From positions 1 to 20,488 of the forward strand of contig JAQGAU010001227.1 in the NCBI GenBank assembly GCA_034698045.1: a stretch of DNA of 20,488 nt, read 5' to 3'. This document shows, piece by piece, positions 1 through 9,946 of the stretch (position 1 is the first letter of the stretch; each line of letters starts with the position of its first letter). The notes beneath the pieces were generated by a model that saw only the letters and a list, made by a program, of their open reading frames with translations, ran no database searches and was not told the origin of the DNA. A program made the translations under genes and the position numbers. The DNA is from Paramacrobiotus richtersi (lineage: Eukaryota; Tardigrada; Eutardigrada; Parachela; Macrobiotidae).

Positions 1-522
1 GCACAAAACATTTTCTGCTATTGCAGTCTAGCTCAATGTCCGACTGATGCCGACCAGATTCTCATATGAAATCCGAAAGGCAGAAATTTAAAGTCCAGAA
101 AGGATAAGCTGCATTTTGTTTACAACTGAGTGCGTGTGTACACATTGGTAAAGTACAGTAACAAACACAGCAGCATTAGTATGCCCGTTTTCTTGACAAA
201 ATTGCGAAAAAGACAAGTGACCTTTCAGTACATTAGGCTATGGCAAACCATCATAAAGGCAACAAAATTCAACTCAATCTGTAATGAAACCAAAAAAAGG
301 AACATCTGGTGAATGCGAAACTGTAGAATCAATAAAAACCTTTCAATCACGTCAAACGAATTTACCAAAGATTTGTAGTCCTCGCGCTTAGACATCATGT
401 TATGAAGAGATAATCAGCGGCATCGGAACACTAATCATACTAGAACTAAAACACCACTGCTCCTATCTTTACCCACTCCACCCTACAACAGGTTTCTTCG
501 GAAATCCAGGTTTCCAGGCAGG
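1..522 (-). other. 3' flank / 3' UTR of ZF-A
   Basis: No gene seen. The minus strand carries short blocks shared with the 3' flanks of ZF-B and ZF-C (for example GAATTTTGTTG, a GTTTTTATTG-like block, and TTCATAACAT near 400), so at least the part up to about 270 nt past the stop is probably 3' UTR. No AATAAA was found in the right strand. The window edge cuts off anything further. Confidence 0.4.
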
Positions 523-2356
523 TCAGTCGGCCCGCCGACCGAATACATTCCGGCGGGGATGCTTTTGTCGGCGGTGCAGTTTGAGATTGCTGTTGAAAAA
601 GAAGACTTCCGGACAATCGCTGCATCGGAACTCGACGACTCGTTCCGTTTCGGACTCCGCTCGTAGACTGGAACACCCACTCGTCGACTGTCCTGGAGAG
701 AACAGATGTGCATGCTTGACACGTTCCGCTGCAGATCGATAGTTGGTGGCCGAACAACGACCACTTCGGCTCGCACGCGGGATAGCGGAGTGTCCGTTGT
801 GTCGGCGCCGTTTGGGACTCGACATTCTAACAGGTGACTCATCTGTAAAATGTATCTGTTATGACTGCTGGCTTGAAATAGTTTGACATCATGGAAATAC
901 AGCCAAATTTACGTGTATTGTCTGGCGATAACTACTTAGTTAATACAAACTACAAGGTATGATTTATGCCACAGCTAACTCAAAAGGATGCTTGAAAGCA
1001 AGGTTATTGTTTTCTCTTTTTTAATTAAAACCGGCATACAACTCATTACAATAATTCAAAGCAACAATCCAGACTAAAATGCAGATAATCAACTAATAAA
1101 AGAAATTAAAAAAATACCAGAATAACAAATTTTCCTTTTCACGGTTCTGCCACTGCATTTTCGGATTATATGGCACAAAACAACATCAATTACCTGGTTC
1201 GGATTCAGACGGGCTGCGGCGTTTCTTTCCCAGTCCGTTTTTCTCCGGCTGCGATGGCTCCAGGTGAAGCTTCAGATGCCAGTTATACGACTGTATGCTA
1301 GCCGTAGCAAAATCGCAGTCCATGCAACTGAACTTGCCCGGCGCCCCATGGCCGACCACATGCGCCTCGAAAGCCATTCGGTCATGCTTCGTCTGCGGAC
1401 ATTTCGAACACTGGAAAATCATTCGGCCACGCATGTCGCGCCGGGTGTCCGTCCCCTGACTGGCTGGTTTAGCTGTTTGAATCGAGACGGAAGTATCTCG
1501 GGACAGGATCGCACTGGGTTCGGGCACAGTACTGCTGCGGACCATGTGGCTGGATAAATTCCGCTGACGCTGCTGGGCAGGCCCGTCAATGTGACGCGGT
1601 GGGGGAGGTGGTGTGCGGGCGGCATCCGAGTCTACGCTCTCATCCGAGCTGGTTGAGAACTCTTCCTGGCTGTCGTAAGCTTCACGGGAGACGATCGGAC
1701 GGTGTTTACGCGCTCCGTGACCTAAAGTTGCAGCAAAGTTAATATTACCTCGACTGTTGCTGTCTACCATGATTTTTGCTATCATTTATTCATAAAAATG
1801 TCTTAAGGTCTATTATTTCAAGCTAACAACTCCAGCAGGTGTATCGTGTACAGTACGGTACCGTTCTTATATGTACTGAAATAATAACTGTGACAAATCC
1901 TTACGGTGGCCTGGAACGTGGCATCGGAACGCTTGGTAATCGTACACCTCCTTGTTGACTCGTTTTTCTTGCTTCCCTTGCTGCTGATGCAGACTGACGC
2001 GCGAAGCTGCTCAAAGGAATGTGAGATTACGATAAACAATCACGCGCACACTGTCAAACAACTGCCACTCACATGCTCGACTTCCCAGTGTTTCCTGCAG
2101 AACAGGGACGCTCTCGGAATCCGAATACAGGGGAACACTGCTGACGCTGTCTTCTCTGGCCACGATGGCGTTGGCAATTCTCTCGTTGAGGCCCCGCAGC
2201 ACGGCAGCTTCCATGCCCCAAGGCAGCAAACAATTCACAGCGTTGAAAATACGGTCGATCACTACAAAATATGGACGTTATGAGAGCCGAAGCTACGGAG
2301 AAAACGAAAATCAAAGAACCTTCTTCAGTTGGTTCTCCCCGTCCCGTTCGTGCCAT
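523..2356 (-). CDS. ZF-A: three-finger C2H2 zinc-finger protein, 5 exons, 391 aa
   Basis: Coding exons, in order of transcription: 2320-2356, 2073-2261, 1905-2006, 1194-1721, 523-842. All four introns are phase 1 (58, 66, 183 and 351 nt) and GT-AG. Exon 2 holds the family's helical module (VIDRIFNAVNCLLPWG and AVLRGLN). Exon 3 is a Gln/Lys-rich linker. Exon 4 starts acidic and Ser/Pro-rich, then has two C-x2-C-x12-H-x3-H fingers (about residues 214-234 and 242-262) and the tail GKKRRSPSESEP, which looks like a nuclear localisation signal. Exon 5 has one C-x2-C-x12-H-x4-H finger (359-380). Likely a nuclear nucleic-acid-binding protein; target unknown. Oddities: intron 1 is only 58 nt and its donor (G|GTTCTT) is weak, so the N-terminus is the least certain part. 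Closest paralog by eye is ZF-D (shared SYNWHLK finger helix). Confidence 0.8.
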
Positions 2357-2906
2357 TGCGTAACAAATTTGCGTTGCCTCTGGTTCCTCACAGATTTAAC
2401 AAGTTAACCTCCTCAAACTGAAAATGCAAACGTCGGGCGAATCACTGTAAAGTGTAAAGCAACAAACAGAGAAAAGAAGACAGAAAAGAACAGTTAAAAC
2501 GGATTTTCGGATCCCCTCAGCCCTGTTCCTGCCTGGCTTATTATGCTCTGCAGTGACTACACAATGTAAGTCGTCCGAAGCCTTATTAATCAAAACCACG
2601 TCATCAACGCAGCAGAAGCTCTTCGCAAAAAAGACGAAGCAACAGATTCGTCCGCAGCCGTTTTGAATAATCCGCAGGAAGCAGCAGCAAAACGTACCTG
2701 GACAGCTGAGCTGTCAAATTTGCGGATAACAAGAATCACAACTCCAAGAGAGACAGGTTTAAAAGAGCGTTCGAAGTTCTGAACCTTCTAAATGACCGTG
2801 GTCTGGAAAAGATGATGGATGAAATCATGAAGAACCAACTTCAACTGCTACGAACGAAGTCTGCTGACTCAGCCTGGCTGGAGTCAAATATTATTATTGC
2901 TGAAAA

Positions 2907-2960
2907 TGCGGTCTGTCGACCCGCACCGTGGTGTTGCTTACGTAGTTACCGCTTGTTTTC
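2907..2960 (-). promoter_or_regulatory. Upstream block conserved between ZF-A and ZF-D (ZF-A copy)
   Basis: About 550-600 nt upstream of the ZF-A start codon the plus strand reads TGCGGTCTGTCGAC followed by GCACCGTGGTGTTG and CTTACGTA. The same series occurs at 13375-13435 upstream of ZF-D with a few changes and a small gap. Being kept where the rest of the two upstream regions has diverged, it may be a core promoter or a non-coding first exon. Confidence 0.4.
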
Positions 2961-3064
2961 TTTTTTTAAATTTTCTTACCAGTTACCACGCGTTGGACTG
3001 ACCTTCAAATCGGGAAACTTCCACTGAAATTGTGACTAAATAACAGATATCGGATTGGAGTTGT

Positions 3065-3301
3065 TCATACTAAATCATACATTTTTTGTTCTGCGTCAGT
3101 GACTGCACCATTCAGAACTCCGGCAGTCTTGAGCAACACAAGGACAATGCAAAATATAATGGTACTGACAATTGTGAATGTGCTCGCCAGAAAACCGAAA
3201 TGCGGCTTGAAATTATGATCAAATAGTCCTCCAACAACTAATCGCACAACAAGCGACGCTGGGAAGATGTATGAAATTTGACGAAGACGTATCGCAATGT
3301 T
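3065..3301 (-). other. Possible terminal exon or remnant of a membrane-protein gene
   Basis: The minus strand is open for 78 codons from an acceptor-like CATCAAAG|AAC to a TGA. The translation holds two hydrophobic stretches (around ISYIFPASLVVRLVVGGLF and FTIVSTIIFCIVLVLL), the look of two membrane segments. A possible preceding exon ends at a GAG|GTACGT donor near 3431, in a matching phase. I do not recognise the family, and an ATG-started frame with the upstream part cannot be closed. It could be chance or a decayed transporter end. Confidence 0.18.
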
Positions 3302-3479
3302 CTTTGATGTAGGTCAGCGCAGTTAAAGCCATTGACGATGATGCATGGTCAATATTAACATTGGTATACGCGCTGGCGTCGCCGCGGATCCAGAAAACCC
3401 AGGAAGTCCATCTCGGTCCGATACGACGTACCTCATAAAACGAGCCGCTGTACAAATCTAGAAGTCGCCACTTATTATT

Positions 3480-4190
3480 TACTAAAAAACAAAAAAAGTA
3501 CTAAAATAGTACTTAATTATGTGTGTTACAGACAGCAGCCACATAACGTATACTGGAACTAACAGCATGCGAATTGCGAAGGCATGCAATTCGTGTTCTT
3601 ATAATTATATTCTTTATTGTATACTCGAATGTGTCTTTTAACCTGCAGTACTCCGTTTAGTCCGTTAACAAAAACCTGTATGCTGCTGAATATTCATTAT
3701 AAGGAACCATGCGGAAGTCGGAACGTAAACCATATACAGAAAATACCCAAATTAATTAAAACCACAATTATCAAAGGTCAAATTTTGGACGATCATCTGT
3801 TCGGCTTAGCTGTACTGACTGAGACTGAAATGAGCGTATCTGCGTTAAAAAAGACAAAACCGGAAATAAAAAACTTTTAGCGCAGGCTGGACTTGTCTAA
3901 ATGTAAGATCAGAGATCTTATGAAGTTCGGATAGGGTCCTTTGGATGACCAAAGTACGTAGGCGAAGACGATACAGACGTTGGCCTCACCAAAACCGGTA
4001 AACTCGCAATTGCTAGCCCTGGTCATGAATAATTTATGAATGACGCTTATCCTGATAAAGAGTGCTCTAGTCCTGATAATACGACGCAGGAGACGGACAA
4101 AAATCAAGGTGTGTCGTTCCCTGTACGGAAGTATCTCCCGTCATTATACCGGATACGCTCCCATTTTAGAAATCGTAAAATTTAACGACA
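3480..4190. other. Intergenic stretch without recognised gene
   Basis: It lies between the upstream region of ZF-A and the 3' flank of ZF-B. Short open frames on both strands have no recognisable motif and no splice context. A small hairpin (CGAATTGC / GCAATTCG, about 3569-3592) is the only structure noticed. Confidence 0.4.
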
Positions 4191-4271
4191 ACGTTCATAT
4201 TCAGTCGGATACTCTGATATGATATTCGGTGCAATTTAAGTTATGCAGAAAAGATAAACAGCGCGCACGCA

Positions 4272-4474
4272 TACTTCGACATTTTTCTTATTTCTGCCAC
4301 AACGAGTGTACGTCATCACTATTTCTACCACCCCGCTGCAAGTGTTACCTGAGCGAGCGTTGTAGGCGCAGTGTATACGCTGAGCGCGATGACTCACCAG
4401 CTAAGCAGGGTGGTAGAACTATGAGTGCGTACGAGTATAGTCGAAGTGGCAGAAATAAGAAAAATGTCGAAGTA
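4272..4474. mobile_element. Hairpin MITE with perfect 29-bp TIRs, TA target (Tc1/mariner-like)
   Basis: 4272-4300 and 4446-4474 are perfect reverse complements over 29 bp, beginning TACTTCGACATTTTTC on the left and ending GAAAAATGTCGAAGTA on the right. The outermost TA on each side fits a duplicated TA target, leaving 27-bp terminal repeats. Inner parts also pair (CTACCACCC near the left, GGGTGGTAG near the right), so the whole 203 bp can fold into one imperfect hairpin. It has no coding capacity for a transposase. It sits in the 3' flank of ZF-B, and the paralogous flank of ZF-C lacks it, which shows insertion. Assignment to Tc1/mariner rests on the TA target only. Confidence 0.8.
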
Positions 4475-4834
4475 CAGATAGACCCTTCTTATTAACAAGC
4501 TGCGGCTAATTTTAGTGACAGAATCGCCAAACCAAAACCATCATATGTCAACAAAATTCATCATAACCTGTAAACCAACCAACAAAATACATCTGTACAA
4601 TTTGAAACTGTAGATTCAACAACAAAAACCATGATCATCCAGAGAAAACTGGCTTCACCGAAGAACTGTACACCGTCGACGTATAATCGCGATTAGCTAG
4701 AAAACTGTCCATAATGTTATGAAGAGTTAGGGAAATTATTTATACGAAGCACAGGAATATTACCAGTACTCAAAAGGGCCTATACGAACCAAACAACACT
4801 GTAAACTGCAATTGACGATTTTCTCTCCTTCGCG
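4475..4834 (-). other. 3' UTR / 3' flank of ZF-B, conserved with ZF-C
   Basis: The reverse complement aligns over most of its length with 9597-9950 after ZF-C: shared runs include CAAATTGTACAGATG-like, GTTTTTGTTGTTGAATCT-like and ATCGCGATTA blocks. Presumably transcribed 3' UTR. No coding potential. Confidence 0.5.
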
Positions 4835-6830
4835 CTAAGACGGTCCCATTTCCCGGTTGTCGTGATACAGTCGGCGATGCAGCTTCAGATGCGCCTTGTA
4901 AACGAAGACTTCCGGACAGTCCTTGCATCGGAAGTCAGTGATCGGCTGCGGATCGGTGTCAGCTCCTTGACCCGAATTCCCACTCGTCGACTGTCCGGAA
5001 AGGAATGGATGCGCGCGCTTCCCATTCTCCGCCGAGAAACGGCCATCTTGGCTCCTGCGCCGGAGAGCGGTGTGTCCATTGTCTCGGTTCCGTTTGGCGC
5101 TCGGCATTCTTTCAGGTGGAACCTCTGCAAAGTGCAAATGCAGTCTGATAAAACTTCAACACACGAAAATTCAGCAAACTAGACAATAATTTTAATCAAC
5201 CTATGTATACAAAACTGATTGATGCAAACTATAGTACTAATCATGTAGTATTTGTACAAGAACTGCTTGAAAACAATGTCAGAAATCAAAATTTTTTTGA
5301 CCGCATTCCGTCATACGGTAAGGAATAAAAGAGAAGTTTGAATTTCGAGGACGATCTGAACCATTATTCGCTTGGTAAAATCTAATGGGAAAAGCATCCA
5401 GTTGTAACGGTTTTCAACGCGCTGAAAAATTAACTACTTAAAACAGCAATTTAAAAAATAAGAAATCATTGTTTTGCGGTCCTGTGGTTTAATGTTTGAA
5501 GCAGAAACAATTAACGCAAATATAACATATGGGTCTGCACCGCTGAATACCTGATTCGGATTCGGACGGGCTTCGACGCTTCTTTCCGTGTCGTTTGTTA
5601 TGCGGCTGCTTCCCCTGAAACGGCTCCGGATGAATTTTCCGGTGGTGGAAAGCCGACGCTCCACTATCGGTTGCAAAATCGCAGGTTGTGCATTTGTGCA
5701 TGCCCCGTCCCCCGTGGCAGGCCATATGCTCCTCCAACTCCAGCCGCTGTCGCTTCGTCTGCGGACATTTCGGACACCCCAACTTCATTCGGCTCCGCGC
5801 GCTTGGCCGGACGATTGGCCCCGGATTGGCTGGCTTGCCGGTTTGAACCTGCGAGGATGGAGTCTGCGGAGAATGGATTAGGGTGGCGCCTGCAGTGCTT
5901 CGTGGGACCATATGACTGGGTACAACACGCTTATGCTTCTTGGCTGCACCGCCAGAGTGACGCGGCGTGAAACGGGACGGGCGGGCGTCATCAGAATCGG
6001 AATCTTCGGTCCAGTCCGAGCTGTTGTCCTCCTCCTTGAAATTGTCGTAATCTTCACGGCACGATGGCTGACGAAGATTACCAATCCCTGAACCTAAACC
6101 AGCAGCGAAATGGTAAATATTACTGCAATTTCCACACATCCAGATTTTTATACTTCTACAGTTCATAAAACACCCTTATTTCATATGCAGCAGAAGCTAT
6201 CTAGCTGATAATATAAGAATGTGTACAATATGATACCATTTTTCTGCAATTACAACAGTTCTTACAATCATTTTGGAAGTGATTTCGGTCGTTTCCGGTC
6301 TCATTCTGATGATGTGCATCCTCAATGGTGACCCGCTTTTCTTGCTTCACCTGCTGATGGCCCACGCGCATAGCTGCCCAGTAAAGAATACGAAAGGTAA
6401 TGAATAAAACGCAAAGCAGACTGTCGAAAAACGGCCACTCACATGCCAGACTCCCCAGCAACCCGTGCGGAACAGGGATGTCGTCGCTCTCGGCAATGGT
6501 ATCGAGGGAATCGTTGTGGCCTTCTCTGGCTACGCTGATGCTGCCGATGGTCTTGTACAGCCCGCACAGTATGGCAACCTCCCTGCCTTGAGGCAGCAAA
6601 ATATTCACAACTTGGACAATACGGTCGATCACTACAAACATGAGAGGTTACGAAAGAATCCCTATCGCAGCGGATTCGCCGAAAACCTTGTACGCAGGCT
6701 CTTACAGTACTTTGCCCATGGCTTTAAGAACAGGGAATCAGCAGACAGGCTGCATTTACGCACAGAACATCGTACCTTCTGAATCTTCCTCTGCAATCTC
6801 CATTGGTTTTCCGCGTCCGAGTCTTGCCAT
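4835..6830 (-). CDS. ZF-B: three-finger C2H2 zinc-finger protein, 5 exons, 394 aa
   Basis: Coding exons: 6776-6830, 6443-6631, 6266-6373, 5551-6093, 4835-5124. All introns are phase 1, GT-AG (144, 69, 172 and 426 nt), and match the other paralogs in position. An in-frame TGA lies 18 nt upstream of the ATG at 6830, which supports this start. The order is leader MARLGRGKPMEIAEEDSE, helical module (VIDRIVQVVNILLPQG), basic linker beginning SMRVGHQQ, an acidic stretch around DNSSDWTEDSDSDD, fingers at about residues 224-244 and 252-272, the tail KRHGKKRRSPSESES, and a last-exon finger at 365-386. It is closest to ZF-C, the gene on the other arm of the inverted duplication, and the two are transcribed divergently from a shared 934-bp gap. 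Role inferred: nuclear zinc-finger protein, probably a DNA-binding regulator. Confidence 0.85.
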
Positions 6831-7764
6831 TGCACTGCTCTTGGTTCCTCACAGCTCACGGGGTAATCAGCGCAACTGAAATTCCGAATTTTTGCGGTTA
6901 TTGGTCAAGCAGAATTTAGCGCAAATCAACGCAAAAGAGCCTTGTAAGAAAGACCACCAATCACAGAAGTAATTCAGTTTTTACCAGAATGGATTTTTCG
7001 TAGTAAATAATAATATAACAATAATAAGCATACGTACAGATATTAGTATAATTAGTCAGAAGCCGTAAATAATAATCAAAAAGTACGAGACTGAACATAA
7101 ATTACCTGGACGCGAACATGGACAACTGCGCTCTTTTCAGAGAGAAAATACCACGGGATTCCCAACGTTCCGAATGAAGGTCAATGAATGACCGCACGAA
7201 ACCATGATGAGTAGTCACTGGAAGTCATGATGAGTCCAAATACCAACTCGACTACTTGTGAGCGGTACAATACTTAAACTTACGGTAAGTTACTTACCCA
7301 CTTCTTTGTCCTAGCATGGTTCTACACGACTCACAAGTATTTGGACTCGTCATGACTACTCATCATAATTTTCGCAAGCCACGGACAACGGTCATTGACC
7401 GTCATTCGAAGCGTCGGAAATTCCTTCGTCCTTTCTCTCTGGAAAAAGCGCAGTCGTCCATCTTCGCATTTCCTCTGTTCCATTTGGGAGGCACTTTTTA
7501 CTTAGTCTCGTTCTTTTTGATAATTAGTATTTACGGGTTGTGACTTTAAGTATATTTGTACGTATCATTGTTTACTACAGACTATCATCCGTAAGGAACG
7601 AGGAAGTGTCGAGAAAACCAGAAAATCCGTTCCTGTAAGCTGGTAAAAACTGAATTAGGATTTCCTGATGGTTTTTCTTACTGGGCTCTTTTGCGTTGAT
7701 TCGCGCTAATTTCCGCTTGAATTCCCTTGTGCAGATTACCCTGTGAGGAACCAAGAGCAGCGCA
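6831..7764. promoter_or_regulatory. Divergent intergenic region between ZF-B and ZF-C at the palindrome centre
   Basis: 934 bp separate the two divergent start codons. Both halves are diverged copies of the same sequence, so each gene kept a version of the same upstream region. Just before the start codons a block CTGTGAGGAACCAAGAGCAG is shared by both. Further up is ATTACCC(C/T)GTGA, which in ZF-C follows a good acceptor (TTGTGCAG) and may begin an exon after a 5' UTR intron. I found no convincing TATA box in either half. No coding potential seen. Confidence 0.5.
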
Positions 7765-9596
7765 ATGGCACTACTCGGACGCGGAGAACCAACGGACCTC
7801 GCAAACGCAAAGGAAGATTCAGCAGGTACAGTTTGTGCGTAAGTGCAGCGTGTTGGCTGATTCCCTGTTCTTAAGGCTAGTGATTAAGTACTGTAGGAAA
7901 CATGTACAAGTAATTTCATCGAATCCGCTGGGATAGGGATTCGTTTCGTAACGTCTCATGTTTGCAGTGATCGACGGTATTATCAGCATTGTGAATGTTT
8001 TGCTGCCTCGAGGCAGGGAAGTTGCCGTACTACGCGGAGTCAACAAGATCATCGCTAGCGCCATCGGGGTCCGAGATGGCCACACCGATTCCCTCCTTAC
8101 CGATTCGGCAAGCGACGACGTCCCTGTTCCTCAGGGACTGCTGGGATACGGAGCATGTGAGTGGCAGTTTTTCGCAAGTGTGCTCTGCTTTGTATAATTC
8201 ATAATCTCATGGTGTTTAACAATTGGCAGCTATGCGTGTCAGTCTGCATCAGCAGCAGGGAGGAAAACGGGTCATCATTACAGATGGTGTTACCAAAGTG
8301 GCCAAACCGACCGATGAAGACGGATGTCACGTTCAAGATGACCGTAAGTACGGCTACCAGAACATCACCAACGTGTTAATATTATCAGGAAAAAAAATAA
8401 AAAATAGAAAAATATGATTTGCTGCTGCGCTGCAGATGAAATAAGTGAGTTTCATAAACTGTACAAAAACTTAGTGGGTTGTAGTAATATTTACAATTTC
8501 GCTGCTGCTTTAGGTCCCGGAAGTGGTGATCGTGGCCGCCAGCCATCGTACCGTGAAGATTCCGACAGCGCAAAGGATGAGGACAACAGCTCGGACTGGA
8601 CCGAGGACTCCGATCCTGATGACGCCCGCACGTCCCCTTCCGCGCCGCGTCACTCTGGCGAAACGGCCAAGCAGCGTAAGCGCAGGTTACCCCGCCACAT
8701 GGTTCGACGTGGTATTCGGACCGTGATCCAGCCCGCACCGACTCCGTTATCAGCCAGTCAGAGTGAAGTCACCCGGCCAAACGCGCGAAGCCAAATTATT
8801 CACAAATTCGTGTGCCCCAAGTGTCCGCAGATGAAGAAGACTCGGTGGAAGTTGGAGGAGCATATGGCCCGCCATGGGGCAGGAGGCAAACACAAATGTG
8901 CGACCTGTGATTTTGCCACAGATAACGGAGCTTCGTATTACCATCACAAGAAGATTCATCCGGAACCTTCTCAGGGGAAGCAGTCGCACGAAAAACGACA
9001 TGGAAAGAAGCGTCGAAGCCCGTCCGAATCCGAATCAGGTAATCCAGCGGTGCAAACACGTGTTGTTGTATTCGTGCCGTTTGCGTACCATATCAACGGT
9101 TTAATGGTCGAACCGTAAAACAATGACTCCTTATTTGTTTTTAATTAGTTTTCCACAACCGTTGAACACTGGTGAGACTGACTGTTCGGACAGTCCTAGA
9201 GATTCAAAATTATAAGCACATTTGGTGAATTTTTTTGTGTCAGAGTTTTACCAGACTGTATTTGACTATTTGCACTTTGCAGAGGTTTCACCTGCAAGAG
9301 CGCCGAGTGTGAAACGGAGCCGAGACAATGGACACTTCGCTGCTCCGCATGTGAGCCAAGGTGGCCGTTACGCGGCCGTCGACGGTCGAGCTGCAGTGGG
9401 ACCTGGGAAGCGTGCGCATCCGTTCTCTCCAGGACAGTCGTCGAGTGGGCACTCGGACCAGGGAGCTGAGACCGATCAGCAGCCGATCACTGACTTCCGC
9501 TGCAAATACTGTCCGGAAGTCTTCGTTTACAAGGCGCATCTTAAGCTGCACCGCCGACTGAATCACCCCACCCGTGATCGTCACCAGGACACCTGA
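7765..9596 (+). CDS. ZF-C: three-finger C2H2 zinc-finger protein, 5 exons, 400 aa
   Basis: Coding exons: 7765-7825, 7968-8156, 8230-8343, 8514-9038, 9283-9596. Introns are 142, 73, 170 and 244 nt, all phase 1 with GT-AG ends. An in-frame TGA 18 nt before the ATG supports the start. Residues 1-20 form a short leader. Residues 21-84 hold the helical module (VIDGIISIVNVLLPRG, AVLRGVNKII) and end in a conserved V-P-x-x-x-x-LG motif. Residues 85-121 are a linker (SMRVSLHQQQGGKR). Residues 122-296 carry an acidic Ser-rich region, fingers at 222-242 and 250-270, and a basic KRHGKKRR cluster at 282-289 followed by SPSESES. Residues 297-400 hold KRAHPFSPGQSSSG and a third finger at 370-391. It is the only family member on the plus strand and the right-arm partner of ZF-B. 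AATAAA lies about 345 nt past the stop. Confidence 0.87.
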
Positions 9597-9940
9597 TGGA
9601 CTGTCCCACTTGACCTGATGGTCCGTTGCAGTTCATTGTTGTTTGGTTTGTATAAGCCCTGCTGAATATTGTTATGATTCCTGTAATAATTTGAATAATT
9701 TCCCTAAGTCTGTGTAACATTGTATAGATGGACAGTTGTGTAATCGCGATGACCCTGACGGTAAACGGTTCTTCCGTCTCTGATTAGGTTTTTATTGTTG
9801 AATCTGAAGTTTCAAAATTGTACAGATGTCTTATTTTGTTCGTTTACAGATTGTTATGAATTCTGCTGGTATTGGCTTGTTTTTGCGATTCTGTTTTAGC
9901 TGTGAGTGGTGAGAGTAACCACTAAAGTTCTCCAGCTGTT

Positions 9941-9946
9941 AATAAA
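9941..9946 (+). promoter_or_regulatory. Poly(A) signal AATAAA of ZF-C
   Basis: A canonical AATAAA lies 345 nt after the ZF-C stop codon, within GTTAATAAAGTC. The homologous place after ZF-B (minus strand, near 4487-4493) reads GTTAATAAG, so it lacks the canonical hexamer. Homology between the two 3' flanks runs through this point, consistent with a 3' UTR of about 350 nt. Confidence 0.5.

Larger units (their letters stand above)
4200..7265 (+). repeat. Left arm of a large diverged inverted repeat (contains ZF-B)
   Basis: This arm pairs, as reverse complement, with about 7315-10050. Homology covers exons, introns, the 5' flank and the 3' flank of ZF-B and ZF-C. Near the centre 7224-7243 matches 7337-7356 inverted with one mismatch in 20, and 7204-7217 matches 7353-7366 perfectly over 14. 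At the outer end, past the hairpin element, the GCGCGCTG block and a CGAATA block are still shared. The outer boundary fades and is set by eye. The arm is longer than its partner mainly because of the 203-bp element at 4272-4474. Confidence 0.8.

Noticed and set aside
3497..3513. AGTACT repeated around an AT-rich spacer
   Set aside because: AGTACT is itself palindromic, so the inverted arrangement carries little information.
3569..3592. Small hairpin with arms CGAATTGC and GCAATTCG
   Set aside because: Eight-bp arms are expected by chance in 20 kb; no element boundaries or duplicated target.
3617..3880. 87-codon open frame on the plus strand
   Set aside because: Low-complexity Lys/Ile/Thr composition typical of AT-rich non-coding DNA, with no conserved motif.
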